Positions 36,614 to 46,874 are shown, counted from the first letter of the stretch. The stretch is 64,000 nt of DNA from Splendidivirga corallicola (GCA_030442035.1 JAUJEA010000004.1:186001-250000); one strand, 5' to 3'. The notes: a model not told the origin generated them from the letters alone. Program-made: numbers and translations.

Positions 36614-38299
36614 ATGAAACGACTTCAATTCTTAACATTTCTCATCTTAATAGCAGGCTTTTCCTATGCTCAGGAAAAAGAAATAACGATGGCATCATTG
36701 CTGGAAGAGATGACTGACAGAGCCAGTCTCTCCAAATGGCCTGCCATGACCTACACCTGTAAGCAGGCATCAAGTTATTCAAGAGAGTCCAAAACACGGA
36801 ATACAAGTGAAGCAGATGGCAGATTTCAACCGGCATCCGGTCGTGATTGGGGTAAAGGCTGGTTTGAAAATCATGATTTCAGTCAATACATCCGTACAGA
36901 GGAGAACCAGGGACGTAAAGAGGATGTCATGTTTGAAGCAGAAGGACCTGGTGCCATTGTGCGTTTCTGGGCAACCTTCGGAGGTGTGCCTTCAGAGTAT
37001 GGTGGCATTTATCGTGTTTACATAGATGATGATCCTAATCCGGTTATTGAGATGCATAACCAAAATTTTGCAGGTAAAGCAGGGCTGGTGGGCAAACCCT
37101 TTTCTTTTTATGCTCCTGAAAAAGCAGAGAATGATGTTTGGCGTGGCCGGAACCTATTTCTACCCATTCCTTACGGAAAGTATTGTAAAATAACTTATGA
37201 TGGAGAACATGTATACAGTCATATAGGTGGTTGGAGAGGGCATTATTATCAAATCAATTACCGCACCTACGAGGCAGGGACCAGGATAGAGAGCTTTTCC
37301 GGAAACACCATGGAAAAGTATAAAAAAGACATTGAGTTTTATGGTAAGAAACTCATGGATGATCCTGAGCCAAAAGGGGACCAATTGACCAGGGAAAATG
37401 TGGTAATTCAACCAGGAGATGAATTGACTTTGAAATTAAAAGGAGAAAAAGCAATTACTTACCTGCAGACCCAGTTGAAAGCTGAAAACCAGCAGCAGGC
37501 ATTGCGTTCCACTGTGCTGAAAATTGAATTTGATGGTCAAACAACAGTATGGTGCCCGGTGGGACAGTTTTTTGGATTAGGTTATAAACCCAATCCACAC
37601 CGATCCTATTACATCGCTACAACTAAAGAAGGTAACCTGGCTTCCAGATGGGTGATGCCTTTCGCAAAAAAAGCGACGATCTCACTCATAAACCATGGCG
37701 AGCAGCAGGTGACAGTTCAATCTCTTGTTGTTGGACATGAAGCCTACACATGGGATGAACAATCTATGTATTTCCATGCTGCCTGGAAAGAAACACGTGG
37801 TATGGAAACGGAATTAAGAAAAGATGAAAATTATATTATTGTAAAAGGTAAAGGTGTCTTTGTCGCTGACAATCTCACTTTGTTCAATAGCTTTCCTGAC
37901 ACAACCGGCATTAACTGGTGGGGAGAAGGAGATGAAAAGATCTATGTGGATAATGAAGAATTCCCTTCTCATTTCGGGACCGGTACGGAAGATTATTATT
38001 GTTATGCATGGTGCAGACCACAATGGTTTACTTCCCCTTTTGCTTCTCAGCCTATCGGAGAGGGAAATAAAACACCTGGTAATACGAGCAACAATCGTTA
38101 CCGGCTATTGGATGCCATTCCGTTTACATCAAATTTTAAATTCGATATGGAAATATGGCATCCCTACCGGGCAAAACTAAACTACAGTCCGGCCACTTTC
38201 TGGTATGCTTTTCCTGATGCTGAATGGAATATTGCTCCGGACCCCCAGGGCGTAAAGAAGAAAGTTGCTCTTAAAATTAAGGACGTAACAGGTTTGTAG
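36614..38299 (+). CDS. DUF2961 / GH172-family protein 1
   Basis: A 561-residue secreted protein (signal peptide 1-19, cut after SYA). DUF2961 corresponds to glycoside hydrolase family 172, which includes difructose-dianhydride-active and alpha-D-arabinofuranosidase enzymes (family knowledge). The catalytic region WWGEGDEKIYVD...FPSHFGTGTEDYY is intact. Glu438 (in GEGDE) and Glu459 (in GTGTED) have the same 21-residue spacing as the reported catalytic pair of the Bifidobacterium enzyme, as I recall it. An N-terminal jelly-roll begins at about residue 20 (MASLLEEMTDRASLSKWP) and contains GPGAIVRFWATFGG. It starts 62 bases after the GH36-like gene and ends 51 before the next, consistent with an operon. 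Substrate prediction: a furanoside, unproven. Confidence 0.85.
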   Translation: MKRLQFLTFLILIAGFSYAQEKEITMASLLEEMTDRASLSKWPAMTYTCKQASSYSRESKTRNTSEADGRFQPASGRDWGKGWFENHDFSQYIRTEENQGRKEDVMFEAEGPGAIVRFWATFGGVPSEYGGIYRVYIDDDPNPVIEMHNQNFAGKAGLVGKPFSFYAPEKAENDVWRGRNLFLPIPYGKYCKITYDGEHVYSHIGGWRGHYYQINYRTYEAGTRIESFSGNTMEKYKKDIEFYGKKLMDDPEPKGDQLTRENVVIQPGDELTLKLKGEKAITYLQTQLKAENQQQALRSTVLKIEFDGQTTVWCPVGQFFGLGYKPNPHRSYYIATTKEGNLASRWVMPFAKKATISLINHGEQQVTVQSLVVGHEAYTWDEQSMYFHAAWKETRGMETELRKDENYIIVKGKGVFVADNLTLFNSFPDTTGINWWGEGDEKIYVDNEEFPSHFGTGTEDYYCYAWCRPQWFTSPFASQPIGEGNKTPGNTSNNRYRLLDAIPFTSNFKFDMEIWHPYRAKLNYSPATFWYAFPDAEWNIAPDPQGVKKKVALKIKDVTGL

Positions 38300-38350
38300 A
38301 GTAGCTGTAAGTAAATTGATTATAAAATAACGAATACAACAAATAGACAA

Positions 38351-41302
38351 ATGGAAATAAAAAAGGGGCATAAGCACCTTACTTTGGCGGTATTTTTTCA
38401 TCTAATGATATCCATATTTTTTAGTGGTCAATTGGCGTATGGGCAGCATTACAAAAATAAACTCCAGGATTTACCAATAGCCAATGGAGCCTATTTAGAG
38501 GGAATACAACAGGATTGGTTAGTGAACGAGCCGGGGGAAAGGGCTAGGATCTTTAGAAATAGCAATAATAATGAACTGATCATTTCCAATGGTATCATCT
38601 CAAGGACTTTCAGACTCGCTCCTAATGCCGCTACGATCAGTTTCAAAAAGCTGACCAACCAGGAAGAATTGATACGTGCAGTCAAGCCCGAAGCCATTTT
38701 GAATATCAACAACATGGCCGTGGAAGTAGGTGGTCTCAAGGGACAACCTAACCTGGCATTTTTATACCCTGACTGGGTTGATAACCTGACCGCGAATCCT
38801 CTGGCATTTACATTTAAAGATTTCAGCATTGGAGAACCTGAAAAAAGATTTGAATGGAAAAGAGTAAGACACCATGCTCCCGATGCTGAATGGCCTCCGA
38901 AAGGTGTTCATTTACAAATGGATTATCAGCTAAATGATATTTCCTCAGAGGATTTGCTATCGCTTTCACAGGAAAGTAGGGCAGGCCGCGAAGTATTATT
39001 TGCAGATGACTTTACTAGTCTTTCCCCAAAATGGAAAATTAGAACAAGCGATAGTCATCCGAGGAGCTCTTTCATGAATGAGGGTAAACCGGGAGAGATA
39101 TATACCCCTAACAATACAGCGGTTTATGCTGAATATGCACTACCAAAAGGTGTTGCGCTTGTAGAGACCTCCATTGATATAGGCACAGATGTAAGTGGTT
39201 TCTGGGGACCTGGAATTGCCTTGTTATGGGAAAACAAAACTATTAAGTTCAATATGCGACCAGGCAATGAATCAGGTTCAAAGAATAAAGGGCCATGGAG
39301 ATTTACAGTTTTTGATGGAAACAAAGAAAACACCAGGGCAGGTGGTAAAGACAATGTGAATTTCGACCAGACCTGGTTGCTTAGATTGAGGATCGAGGGA
39401 TCATTGGTGCATTGTGAAGCAAAGCCTAAAAAAGGAAGCTGGAAAGTTTATCAAACGGTGGAATTGGAAGCAGATACAGGAGACCCCATTGCCGTACGAA
39501 TCGGAAAACTTGGAAGAAATGCTTCAGGTGAAGATCATCAATACCCGGGTGAGTTAGTAAGGTTAAAAGTAAACCACTTTGGTGCCTATAGTGATGTAGA
39601 TAAAGCAGCCCTCACAAAGATCACTCAAAAATTGGAAGCGCTCAAACAAGTGACGATTTCTGTTCATTACGAATTGTATGATGGTATACCTGTTTTATCC
39701 AAATGGGTAGATGTTAAAAATAATTCCAATGAAATCATAAAGGTTGACAACATCATTTCGGAATATCTCGGAATAGCTGACCATGATCCTTATGGTGGAT
39801 ACAGGGGAAGGGAGGACCTCAAGATCAAACCTAATGTTCACCTGGAAACAGAATACGCCTTTTCTGCCATGAAGGCCACAGTGGCAAATAGTAGCACGGT
39901 CCATTGGGAATCAGACCAGGATTATGTTACACAGATCTCCTGGAATCAGGAGATACCCAATATGGTCAAAGTATTTCCAAAATTTGGTTACCATCAGGAG
40001 GTTGAGCCTGGCGAAGTGTTTGGATCGATCAGAATGTTCACCTTACCCTATGATTCCTACGACAAAGAACGGAATGGATTATCCTTGCGGAAGATGTACC
40101 GTACTGTGGCTCCCTGGATTACTGAGAATCCAATGATGTTCCATATTACCCGATCAGGATGGGAAGCATTTACGACAGGAGTAGATCAATGTGCGGAAGT
40201 AGGTTATGAAATGTTGAATTTTTCATTTGGCAGTGGATTCAATCCGGAGGACGAAAGTGAGAGGAACTACGAGCAAATGAAAAAATATGCAGCTTATGCA
40301 GACAGCAAAGGAATAAAAATAGGTACATATTCATTGCTTGCTTCAAGGAGTGTAAGTGAAAAGGACGATGTAATTAATCCGAAAACAGGTAAAAGAGGTG
40401 GATTTGCAACATTCGGCAACTCACCCTGCCTGGCCAGTGAATGGGGGCTTGATTACTTCAGGAAAATGTATCGTATGTTCAGTGAAACAGGCTTCATGAC
40501 CTTTACGCATGATGGAAACTACCCTGGCGATTATTGCGCTTCCGAATCACATCCGGGACATAAAAACCTGGATGATTCTCAATATAAACAATGGAGGATT
40601 ATCTCTGATTTTTATAAGTGGTGTAAAGGGCGAGGAGTTCACTTAAGAGTACCCGATTACTATTACCTCGCAGGTTCTAACCAGAATGGGGTAGGATATA
40701 GGGAAAATAACTGGTCGCTCCCCAGAAGACATCAATTAATCCACACAAGACAAAACATCTTTGATGGTACCTGGGAAAGTGCGCCGTCAATGAGATGGAG
40801 TTTTATTCCGTTGGCGCAGTACCATGGAGGCGGAGCGGCAGCCACGATCGAACCGTTAAATGAGCACCTCGATCATTATGAAATGATGCTCGTGAGTAAT
40901 ATTGGTATGGGTATCCAGTCTGCATTGAGGGGACCGAGGCTATATGATACGGACGAGACTAAAAATATGGTGAAAAGAGTGGTTGGTTGGTATAAACAAT
41001 ACCGGGACATCCTTGAAAGTGATATTATCCACATCAGGAGAGCTGATGGAAGGGATATAGACTATATGATGCACGTTAACCCAAAATTGAAGGAAAAAGG
41101 AATGCTACTCGTGTTCAATCCAACAGATAATCTCATTACAAAGAAAATCAAAGTTCCATTATACTACTCCGGTCTGACAAAAGAGGCAAAAATCAGAGAA
41201 CAGGAGGGTAAATTATTAACATACCAATTAAACCGCGAATACGAGGTAGAGATTGAAGTGACTGTGCGCCCTAATTGGTATAATTGGTATGTAATAGAAT
41301 AA
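38351..41302 (+). CDS. Large GH-D-like TIM-barrel protein with inserted LamG-like domain
   Basis: A 983-residue secreted protein, signal peptide about 1-32 (cut after LAYGQ). An N-terminal beta-sandwich opens with NELIISNGIISRTFRL (about 75-90). At about 210-405 a concanavalin-type (LamG/DUF1080-like) domain beginning VLFADDFTSLSPKWK is inserted into that sandwich, which resumes at VTISVHYELYDGIPVLSKW. The barrel (about 560-880) has FTHDGNYPGDYCAS, where Asp721 sits where clan GH-D nucleophiles do, and QYHGGGAAATIEPL. A beta-domain ends in NWYVIE. It is a paralog of the next gene, which lacks the insertion but has an NPCBM domain. I cannot assign a CAZy number; a glycosidase role is inferred from fold motifs and neighbours. 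Confidence 0.65.
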   Translation: MEIKKGHKHLTLAVFFHLMISIFFSGQLAYGQHYKNKLQDLPIANGAYLEGIQQDWLVNEPGERARIFRNSNNNELIISNGIISRTFRLAPNAATISFKKLTNQEELIRAVKPEAILNINNMAVEVGGLKGQPNLAFLYPDWVDNLTANPLAFTFKDFSIGEPEKRFEWKRVRHHAPDAEWPPKGVHLQMDYQLNDISSEDLLSLSQESRAGREVLFADDFTSLSPKWKIRTSDSHPRSSFMNEGKPGEIYTPNNTAVYAEYALPKGVALVETSIDIGTDVSGFWGPGIALLWENKTIKFNMRPGNESGSKNKGPWRFTVFDGNKENTRAGGKDNVNFDQTWLLRLRIEGSLVHCEAKPKKGSWKVYQTVELEADTGDPIAVRIGKLGRNASGEDHQYPGELVRLKVNHFGAYSDVDKAALTKITQKLEALKQVTISVHYELYDGIPVLSKWVDVKNNSNEIIKVDNIISEYLGIADHDPYGGYRGREDLKIKPNVHLETEYAFSAMKATVANSSTVHWESDQDYVTQISWNQEIPNMVKVFPKFGYHQEVEPGEVFGSIRMFTLPYDSYDKERNGLSLRKMYRTVAPWITENPMMFHITRSGWEAFTTGVDQCAEVGYEMLNFSFGSGFNPEDESERNYEQMKKYAAYADSKGIKIGTYSLLASRSVSEKDDVINPKTGKRGGFATFGNSPCLASEWGLDYFRKMYRMFSETGFMTFTHDGNYPGDYCASESHPGHKNLDDSQYKQWRIISDFYKWCKGRGVHLRVPDYYYLAGSNQNGVGYRENNWSLPRRHQLIHTRQNIFDGTWESAPSMRWSFIPLAQYHGGGAAATIEPLNEHLDHYEMMLVSNIGMGIQSALRGPRLYDTDETKNMVKRVVGWYKQYRDILESDIIHIRRADGRDIDYMMHVNPKLKEKGMLLVFNPTDNLITKKIKVPLYYSGLTKEAKIREQEGKLLTYQLNREYEVEIEVTVRPNWYNWYVIE

Positions 41303-41419
41303 GGGTGACTTGGGACGGTCAAGGTCATTGGAGTATGAACTTCGTCGAATATATCAACGCCATATCCTATAAACGATATAGAGTACAAGATATAAAAGTA
41401 TAACAGTCACTTAGTAAAC

Positions 41420-44257
41420 TTGATAATTATTAATATAAACATGAATTTGCAAAAACTGAATTTCTTCATCCTGCTTTGCTTTTTTTCCACAGGTGTTTTG
41501 GCTCAGCAAAACGATTTGGATCTGTTAAGACTCTCAGAACTGGACTTAAAGAAGCTGGAACAACCCTGGTGGTCAGCACAAAAAAACAGCGCTATCAATG
41601 GCAGGAAAATCAGCATTGGAGGTGAAAGCCATAGTAACGGCATAGGCACTATTTCCAGGAGTAAGCTATACATATTTCTGGATGGAAAGTCGGTAAAATT
41701 TTCTGCGCTGGTAGGTATTCAGGATAAGGAAGAGGTTACAGGAGAACTCAAATTCAACGCGCTGGGTGATGGTACGAAGTTATACTATGAACCCAATGAC
41801 AAGGCTAATCGCTTTGTTGGTATTGCCAACACCGAGACATCCATCGGAAAAGGAACTGTACGCTTCGTGATCAATGGAGACGGTAAGCTATTGTGGAAGA
41901 GTAAAAAGATAAAGGGAGGTGCAAAAGCCTTGCCGGTGGAACTTTCGGTGAAGGGAGTTAAAGTATTGGAGCTAATTGTGGAAGATGCGGGTGATGGTGT
42001 GTCTGGCGACCATGCCGTATGGGCGGAAGCCATGCTTCATTACCAAGGTTATCGACCACAATCAGTGGATGGTAACTATATGAGTAGAATGCAAAAAGCT
42101 GATGTGAATTTTGAAAGTAAAATAGTCCCTTTGATCAATGAATTGCCATCAGCAACTCCTGAATATATCGATGGTGTAAAGGTGGATTGGCTGGTGGAAA
42201 ATATTACACTTCCTTCCCAGGTTCTGAAAGGCAGTAACAGCAAAGAAATAATGATTTCCAATGGTTTGATCAGCCGAACATTCAGGTTAAGTCCGAACTG
42301 TGCTACCGTAGATTTTAAGAACCTGATAACAGGCGAAACCATGCTCAGAGGTGTAAGCCCGGAAGCCTTACTGACATTCGATGGAAAAGAATATATCGTT
42401 GGAGGACTGGACGGGCAAATAGAATACGGCTATCTGAAGAAAGCATGGTTGGATCAAATGTGGAGCCCCGCAGGTTCTTTCCAGGTAGAGACCTTCAGGA
42501 TAGAGGATATCAAACCACGCATCAATTGGAAGAACAAAAGATGGGCATTGGCAAAAAAGCAACCACTTAAAGGTAAAGAGCTGATTTTTGTGTATGCTCA
42601 TGAGGAACTGCAAGGTGTAAAGGTAGAGGTGCATTACGAAATCTATGACGGCATACCATTAGTGAGTAAGTGGTTTACAGTGCACAACAAGAGCCAAAAG
42701 GATATAAAGCTGAATAGTTTTGTAAGTGAGCAGTTGGCTATGGTAGAACCCGAAAGCTCCGTGGAGAGAGGGGAAACGAACTGGCTTACACCAAACATCC
42801 ATATAGAAAGTGATTTTGAGTTCCATTCCATGTCGATGAAAGGAGCTAATCAAGTGGTCAACTGGGAAAAAGATCCACGCTATACTTCCCAGGTAAATTA
42901 TGCGAGAAGAACTCCTTGTTTATTAGAATGCAAATTGCCCATTGGCCCCAATGAAAACATCGAAAAAGGAGGGACATTTGAATCATTCCGTATATGGGAA
43001 TTACCTTATGATAGTTACGATCGACAAAGAAAGGGACTGGCAACTAACCGTATGTACAAACTATTAGCTCCATGGAGTACTGAAAATCCCTTATTTCTTC
43101 ATTTGACCACTACCGATGAAGAGAAGGTGAAAGCTGCCATTGATCAATGTGTGGAAGTCGGCTATGAAATGGTTATCCTAAGCTTTGGCAGCGGGTTGAA
43201 TATGGAAGATGTGTCTGAAAAAAATATAGCCAAATTCAAAGGACTGGTAGATTATGCACATAACAAGGGAATTGAGTTAGGCGGTTATTCCTTATTATCA
43301 AGTCGGTGGATTAGCGAGGAGGTCGATGTGATCAATCCGGAAACAGGCAAAAGAGGTGGTGTGATCCATGGAAGTTCACCATGTCTCAATAGCCAGTGGG
43401 GCATCGATTACTTCGAGAAGTTGTACACCTTTTTCAGGAAAACAGGTATGGATCTGTTGGAACACGATGGCTCCTATCCAGGACAGATCTGTGCTTCGAC
43501 TAGTCATGTAGCCCATGAAGGTACTGAAGACTCACAGTGGAAAGCATGGAAGAGGATCACTGATTTTTATAAATGGAGTAATGAGAACGGGATCTCCCTG
43601 AATATCCCTGATTGGTATTATCTGAATGGCAGCACAAAGAATGGCATTGGATACAGGGAGGTTAACTGGTCATTGCCAAGGGAACGCCAATTGGTACTGG
43701 GGCGTCAGAATATATATGATGGCACCTGGGAGCGTATGCCGGGCATGAGTTGGACTTTTGTGCCTTTAGTGCAATACCATGGGGGTGGAGCAGCCGCTAC
43801 TATTGAACCACTTAATGATCACCTGGATGCCTATGAGGCCCATATGATGCAAAATTATGGCACGGGAGTGCAGGCATGTTACCGTGGACCAAGACTTTAT
43901 GACACGGAAAAAACCAAGCAAACAGTGATTAAAGTAGTGAAATGGTACAAGCAGTATAGAGACATCCTCAATTCACCTATCATTCATTTGAAAAGAGCAG
44001 ATGGCAGAGATATAGATGGTATGATGCACGTAAATCCGGAACTTAAGGAAAAGGGCTTCGCCATGTTCTTTAATCCAACAGATCATAACATTAAAAAAAC
44101 TATGCAGCTGCCATTGTATTACACCGGATTAAAGGACGGAGCGACTATCCGCGAGCAGGAAGGTGCTTCTCAGGTTTTTACTTTGGAAAGAGATTATTCG
44201 GTGAAAATAGAAATAGAGGTTCCTGCGAATGGTTACACTTGGTTTGTTATTGAATAA
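41420..44257 (+). CDS. Large GH-D-like TIM-barrel protein with N-terminal NPCBM domain
   Basis: A 945-residue secreted protein. A signal peptide ends near VLAQ (about residue 28). An NPCBM/NEW2 carbohydrate-binding domain follows at about 40-215 (SIGGESHSNGIGTISRSKLYI). Next are the beta-sandwich with KEIMISNGLISRTFRL (about 275-290) and VKVEVHYEIYDGIPLVSKW (about 395-413), then the barrel (about 530-840) with LLEHDGSYPGQICAS, where Asp683 matches Asp721 of the preceding paralog, and QYHGGGAAATIEPL. The C-terminal beta domain ends TWFVIE. No domain is inserted in the sandwich, unlike the paralog. Probably a glycosidase acting on the same class of glycan; family number not assigned. Confidence 0.65.
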   Translation: MIIININMNLQKLNFFILLCFFSTGVLAQQNDLDLLRLSELDLKKLEQPWWSAQKNSAINGRKISIGGESHSNGIGTISRSKLYIFLDGKSVKFSALVGIQDKEEVTGELKFNALGDGTKLYYEPNDKANRFVGIANTETSIGKGTVRFVINGDGKLLWKSKKIKGGAKALPVELSVKGVKVLELIVEDAGDGVSGDHAVWAEAMLHYQGYRPQSVDGNYMSRMQKADVNFESKIVPLINELPSATPEYIDGVKVDWLVENITLPSQVLKGSNSKEIMISNGLISRTFRLSPNCATVDFKNLITGETMLRGVSPEALLTFDGKEYIVGGLDGQIEYGYLKKAWLDQMWSPAGSFQVETFRIEDIKPRINWKNKRWALAKKQPLKGKELIFVYAHEELQGVKVEVHYEIYDGIPLVSKWFTVHNKSQKDIKLNSFVSEQLAMVEPESSVERGETNWLTPNIHIESDFEFHSMSMKGANQVVNWEKDPRYTSQVNYARRTPCLLECKLPIGPNENIEKGGTFESFRIWELPYDSYDRQRKGLATNRMYKLLAPWSTENPLFLHLTTTDEEKVKAAIDQCVEVGYEMVILSFGSGLNMEDVSEKNIAKFKGLVDYAHNKGIELGGYSLLSSRWISEEVDVINPETGKRGGVIHGSSPCLNSQWGIDYFEKLYTFFRKTGMDLLEHDGSYPGQICASTSHVAHEGTEDSQWKAWKRITDFYKWSNENGISLNIPDWYYLNGSTKNGIGYREVNWSLPRERQLVLGRQNIYDGTWERMPGMSWTFVPLVQYHGGGAAATIEPLNDHLDAYEAHMMQNYGTGVQACYRGPRLYDTEKTKQTVIKVVKWYKQYRDILNSPIIHLKRADGRDIDGMMHVNPELKEKGFAMFFNPTDHNIKKTMQLPLYYTGLKDGATIREQEGASQVFTLERDYSVKIEIEVPANGYTWFVIE

Positions 44258-44280
44258 TTCCATACATAAGATTTGATCTG

Positions 44281-44360
44281 GGACGCTCCCTATCTACCTA
44301 CCAATTATTCCTTCTCCCTATGGGAGAAGGTTAGGTTCAGGGAATAAATAGGGAGGTCCT
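44281..44360. repeat. Nested palindromic intergenic element
   Basis: An inner perfect hairpin (ccttctccc, 44310-44318, with 44322-44330, loop tat) is enclosed by imperfect outer arms (44281-44293 with about 44348-44360). A simpler related-looking hairpin with cctcc/ggagg arms lies at 50327-50342. This has the look of a dispersed Bacteroidota intergenic repeat; it may also end transcripts. Confidence 0.55.
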
Positions 44361-44406
44361 AAAATCAATAAATACTCATATCAAAACCTTAATAACCGAG
44401 ATAATA

Positions 44407-46497
44407 ATGAAGCAAAGAAATATTAGTGCCCTGCTCCTGGGATTGGCAATGTTGTGTTCTTGCGCCACTGATTCCAAAGAGAAAGAAATCAATCTGACAA
44501 GCTTACTTAACGAAATGATTGATCGCGATAAAATTGCAGAATTTCCAGCCAGTAATTATCAATCCTTACAGGCAAGCAGCTACAACAGAGAATCCGTTTC
44601 ACCGGACAAACCCGGATGGTTTGCAGATAGTGATGGGATAAGCTTTATCCGAGTTGAAGAAAACAATGGCCAAAAGGAATGGGTATTGATGGAGGATGAA
44701 GGTCCGGGAGTAATTACCAAGATATGGGCAGTATGTTTTTACTATGGACTTAACAATACGACCGGTGCTAATATCAATATATACCTGGACGGAGAAACCA
44801 CTCCCACAATATCCACCAACTTTTTTAAACTGGTTAAAGGACAAGATTTTGTAAAAGCTCCTTTTGCAGATGAATCAACCAGGGCTGGAAATCTTTATTT
44901 TCCAATCCCTTATGCTAAAAGTTGTAAGATCACCATGGATAACAAGGCATTTTACAATATCATCAACTATAGAAAATACCCGGCAGGAACTGAAGTGAGG
45001 ACTTTTACAATGCAGGAGTTTGAACAAACAGCTCAATTGCAGAAAAGGGTAGCCGGGATTCTAAATACAAAACCTGATATTGAAGGAAAGTCAATATCCA
45101 TGGAAAAGGTTTTGAAAAAAGGGGATAAAATGCCTGTAGTCTTTCGGAAAGGAAATGCCGCCGTAAAACAGATTGAAATCAAATTAAGTGACACGGAGGA
45201 TATGGCCCAGGCTTTACGATCTGTGGTTTTGGTTGCTAAGTTTGACGGCGAGCAGACCATTTGGGTGCCTGTCGGTGATTTTTTTAATAATGTAAGTAAA
45301 ATTCAACCCTATGAAATGTGGGAACGTTCCGTCAGATCCGATGGTACGATGATTTGTCGTTGGGTCATGCCCTTTGAGGACAACACTGAGATTTATCTGG
45401 AAAATTTAGGTAATACTAACATTAAAGCCAACCTTTCGGTAGTCACGGATCATTGGGACTGGACTCCAAACTCCATGCACTTTCATGCCACCTGGAGAAT
45501 GGATGAACCTACACCAACTTTTCCATTGTATGATTGGAACTTTCTGGAAGCAGAAGGTAAGGGCGTGATCGTAGGTGATGAATGGGCAGTACTCAACCCA
45601 AGACAGGGCTGGTGGGGAGAAGGAGATGAGAAGATCTATATTGATGATGATATTGAAAAGAAATTCCCATCTCATTTTGGAACAGGAACGGAAGATTACT
45701 ATGGTTGGGCTGGTGGAAAAGTACCTACGCCGGAGGATGAATTTTATAAACCATTCCTTGGCAATATAATCGTGGCAGATCCACGTTCAATGGGCTATAA
45801 TGTTTGTACGCGCACAAGAGTACTGGATGCTATTCCATTTCAGAAGAAGATCAAATTCGATTTTGAATCTTCCTGTGGTACACGTCAGAGGTGGCACTAT
45901 CTGCAGTATGCCCAAACAACATTTTGGTATGCTTTGCCAGGTGTAAAACATAACCGTGAACCCCTACCACAAATGGCATCAGCCAGGCTCACTTCTCTTG
46001 AAGAATTACAGGCTGTTGTGGAACAAGCCAAAGAAGAGCAATATATCGTGGATAATGCACTGGAAGCGGAAATACTTAGTGTAACAAAGAAAAATGAAGG
46101 AACCGTTGAGGATTTTGCTGATATACCACAATGGGGAGAATTGAGTAGTGGAGCTATGAAGAACTTATGGTTTGAGAACAAAGGTGACTTTGCGGAATTT
46201 AAGATTACTGAGCAGTTTGAAAAATCCATGATTGAGTTAAGCGCAACTGTAGGAAAAGTTTGTGGTAACTTTAATATTTATGTAAATGGAGTATTGAAAA
46301 CCTCGCAGGACTTTTATTCCGAACATCACGGTATGACAAATCCCTATGTTAATCTTGGTGAATGCGAACCTGTAGATAATGCTTTTGTTGTGAAATTCGA
46401 ATATCTTGGTGCAGGGGATAGAGGACATGATGTAAAAGGAAAACGTGCTTTGGGCCTGGACTTTTTCTTGATCAGCAATGATTTCCTTAATAGGTAA
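44407..46497 (+). CDS. DUF2961 / GH172-family protein 2 with extra C-terminal domain, lipoprotein
   Basis: A 696-residue lipoprotein (lipobox LCSC, Cys19). Its start resembles GH172 protein 1 (INLTSLLNEMIDRDKIAEFPASNYQ). The catalytic region WWGEGDEKIYID...FPSHFGTGTEDYYGW is intact, with Glu405 and Glu429. Unlike the other two GH172 proteins it carries about 150 extra residues at the C-terminus (about 545-696) predicted to be a beta-sandwich (FAEFKITEQFEKSMIELSATVG, then GKRALGLDFFLI), a possible carbohydrate-binding module. It follows the TIM-barrel pair after a 149-base gap holding the nested palindrome, so it may have its own promoter or be partly attenuated. The transmembrane AraC regulator is next. 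Confidence 0.85.
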   Translation: MKQRNISALLLGLAMLCSCATDSKEKEINLTSLLNEMIDRDKIAEFPASNYQSLQASSYNRESVSPDKPGWFADSDGISFIRVEENNGQKEWVLMEDEGPGVITKIWAVCFYYGLNNTTGANINIYLDGETTPTISTNFFKLVKGQDFVKAPFADESTRAGNLYFPIPYAKSCKITMDNKAFYNIINYRKYPAGTEVRTFTMQEFEQTAQLQKRVAGILNTKPDIEGKSISMEKVLKKGDKMPVVFRKGNAAVKQIEIKLSDTEDMAQALRSVVLVAKFDGEQTIWVPVGDFFNNVSKIQPYEMWERSVRSDGTMICRWVMPFEDNTEIYLENLGNTNIKANLSVVTDHWDWTPNSMHFHATWRMDEPTPTFPLYDWNFLEAEGKGVIVGDEWAVLNPRQGWWGEGDEKIYIDDDIEKKFPSHFGTGTEDYYGWAGGKVPTPEDEFYKPFLGNIIVADPRSMGYNVCTRTRVLDAIPFQKKIKFDFESSCGTRQRWHYLQYAQTTFWYALPGVKHNREPLPQMASARLTSLEELQAVVEQAKEEQYIVDNALEAEILSVTKKNEGTVEDFADIPQWGELSSGAMKNLWFENKGDFAEFKITEQFEKSMIELSATVGKVCGNFNIYVNGVLKTSQDFYSEHHGMTNPYVNLGECEPVDNAFVVKFEYLGAGDRGHDVKGKRALGLDFFLISNDFLNR

Positions 46498-46874
46498 ATC
46501 AATGTGAGCCAAATCTGTTTTGTAATAAAGAATAATTTAGATTAGTTTGACGACGACAAGCTTTTAGGTATTGGCTCTCATGCTTCAGTTTTCTGGCCTT
46601 TAAGATTTCGGAAGTTTAGCTAATGCCTGAGACCTATCATATGACTAATCAGAAATTATGTTGAAGTGTTGTCAATCGTAATTCGTCATTTGAAATTCGT
46701 AATTCATTCAAAATTCAAAATGCTCCTCAGATTGTCTCTTTTGTGATAGGGTTAAAGTCAGAGGGACCGAAACCAATTAACCCCAATTTTACATTCTTCA
46801 TTTTTAGTTAAAATAAAAGGATTAATTTGCACAGCTTTTGTTCTTGGATACATCCGGTTGATAAGCGATTCGTT
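46498..46874. other. Intergenic region before the LamG-AraC regulator
   Basis: No gene is seen. It contains the third copy of the dispersed palindrome (46559-46645) and, at about 46677-46722, a low-complexity stretch with repeated aattcgt/attcg units. The regulator promoter must lie in the last 150 bases but no convincing box is visible. Confidence 0.45.
46559..46645. repeat. Dispersed imperfect palindrome, copy 3
   Basis: The left part aagcttttaggtattggct and the right part ctaatgcctgagacctat are imperfect inverted copies. The right part matches ctaatgcctgacacctaa in the copy at 21071-21168. This is the most diverged of the three copies. Confidence 0.5.

Noticed and set aside
38351-44257. 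Direct assignment of the two large TIM-barrel proteins to GH36 or GH97
   Set aside because: The barrel motif (HDG-x-YPG) differs from the family signatures I know, so only a clan-level resemblance is stated.
16278-46645. CRISPR array
   Set aside because: The repeated segments are dispersed, single and palindromic, with no regular repeat-spacer pattern and no cas genes.
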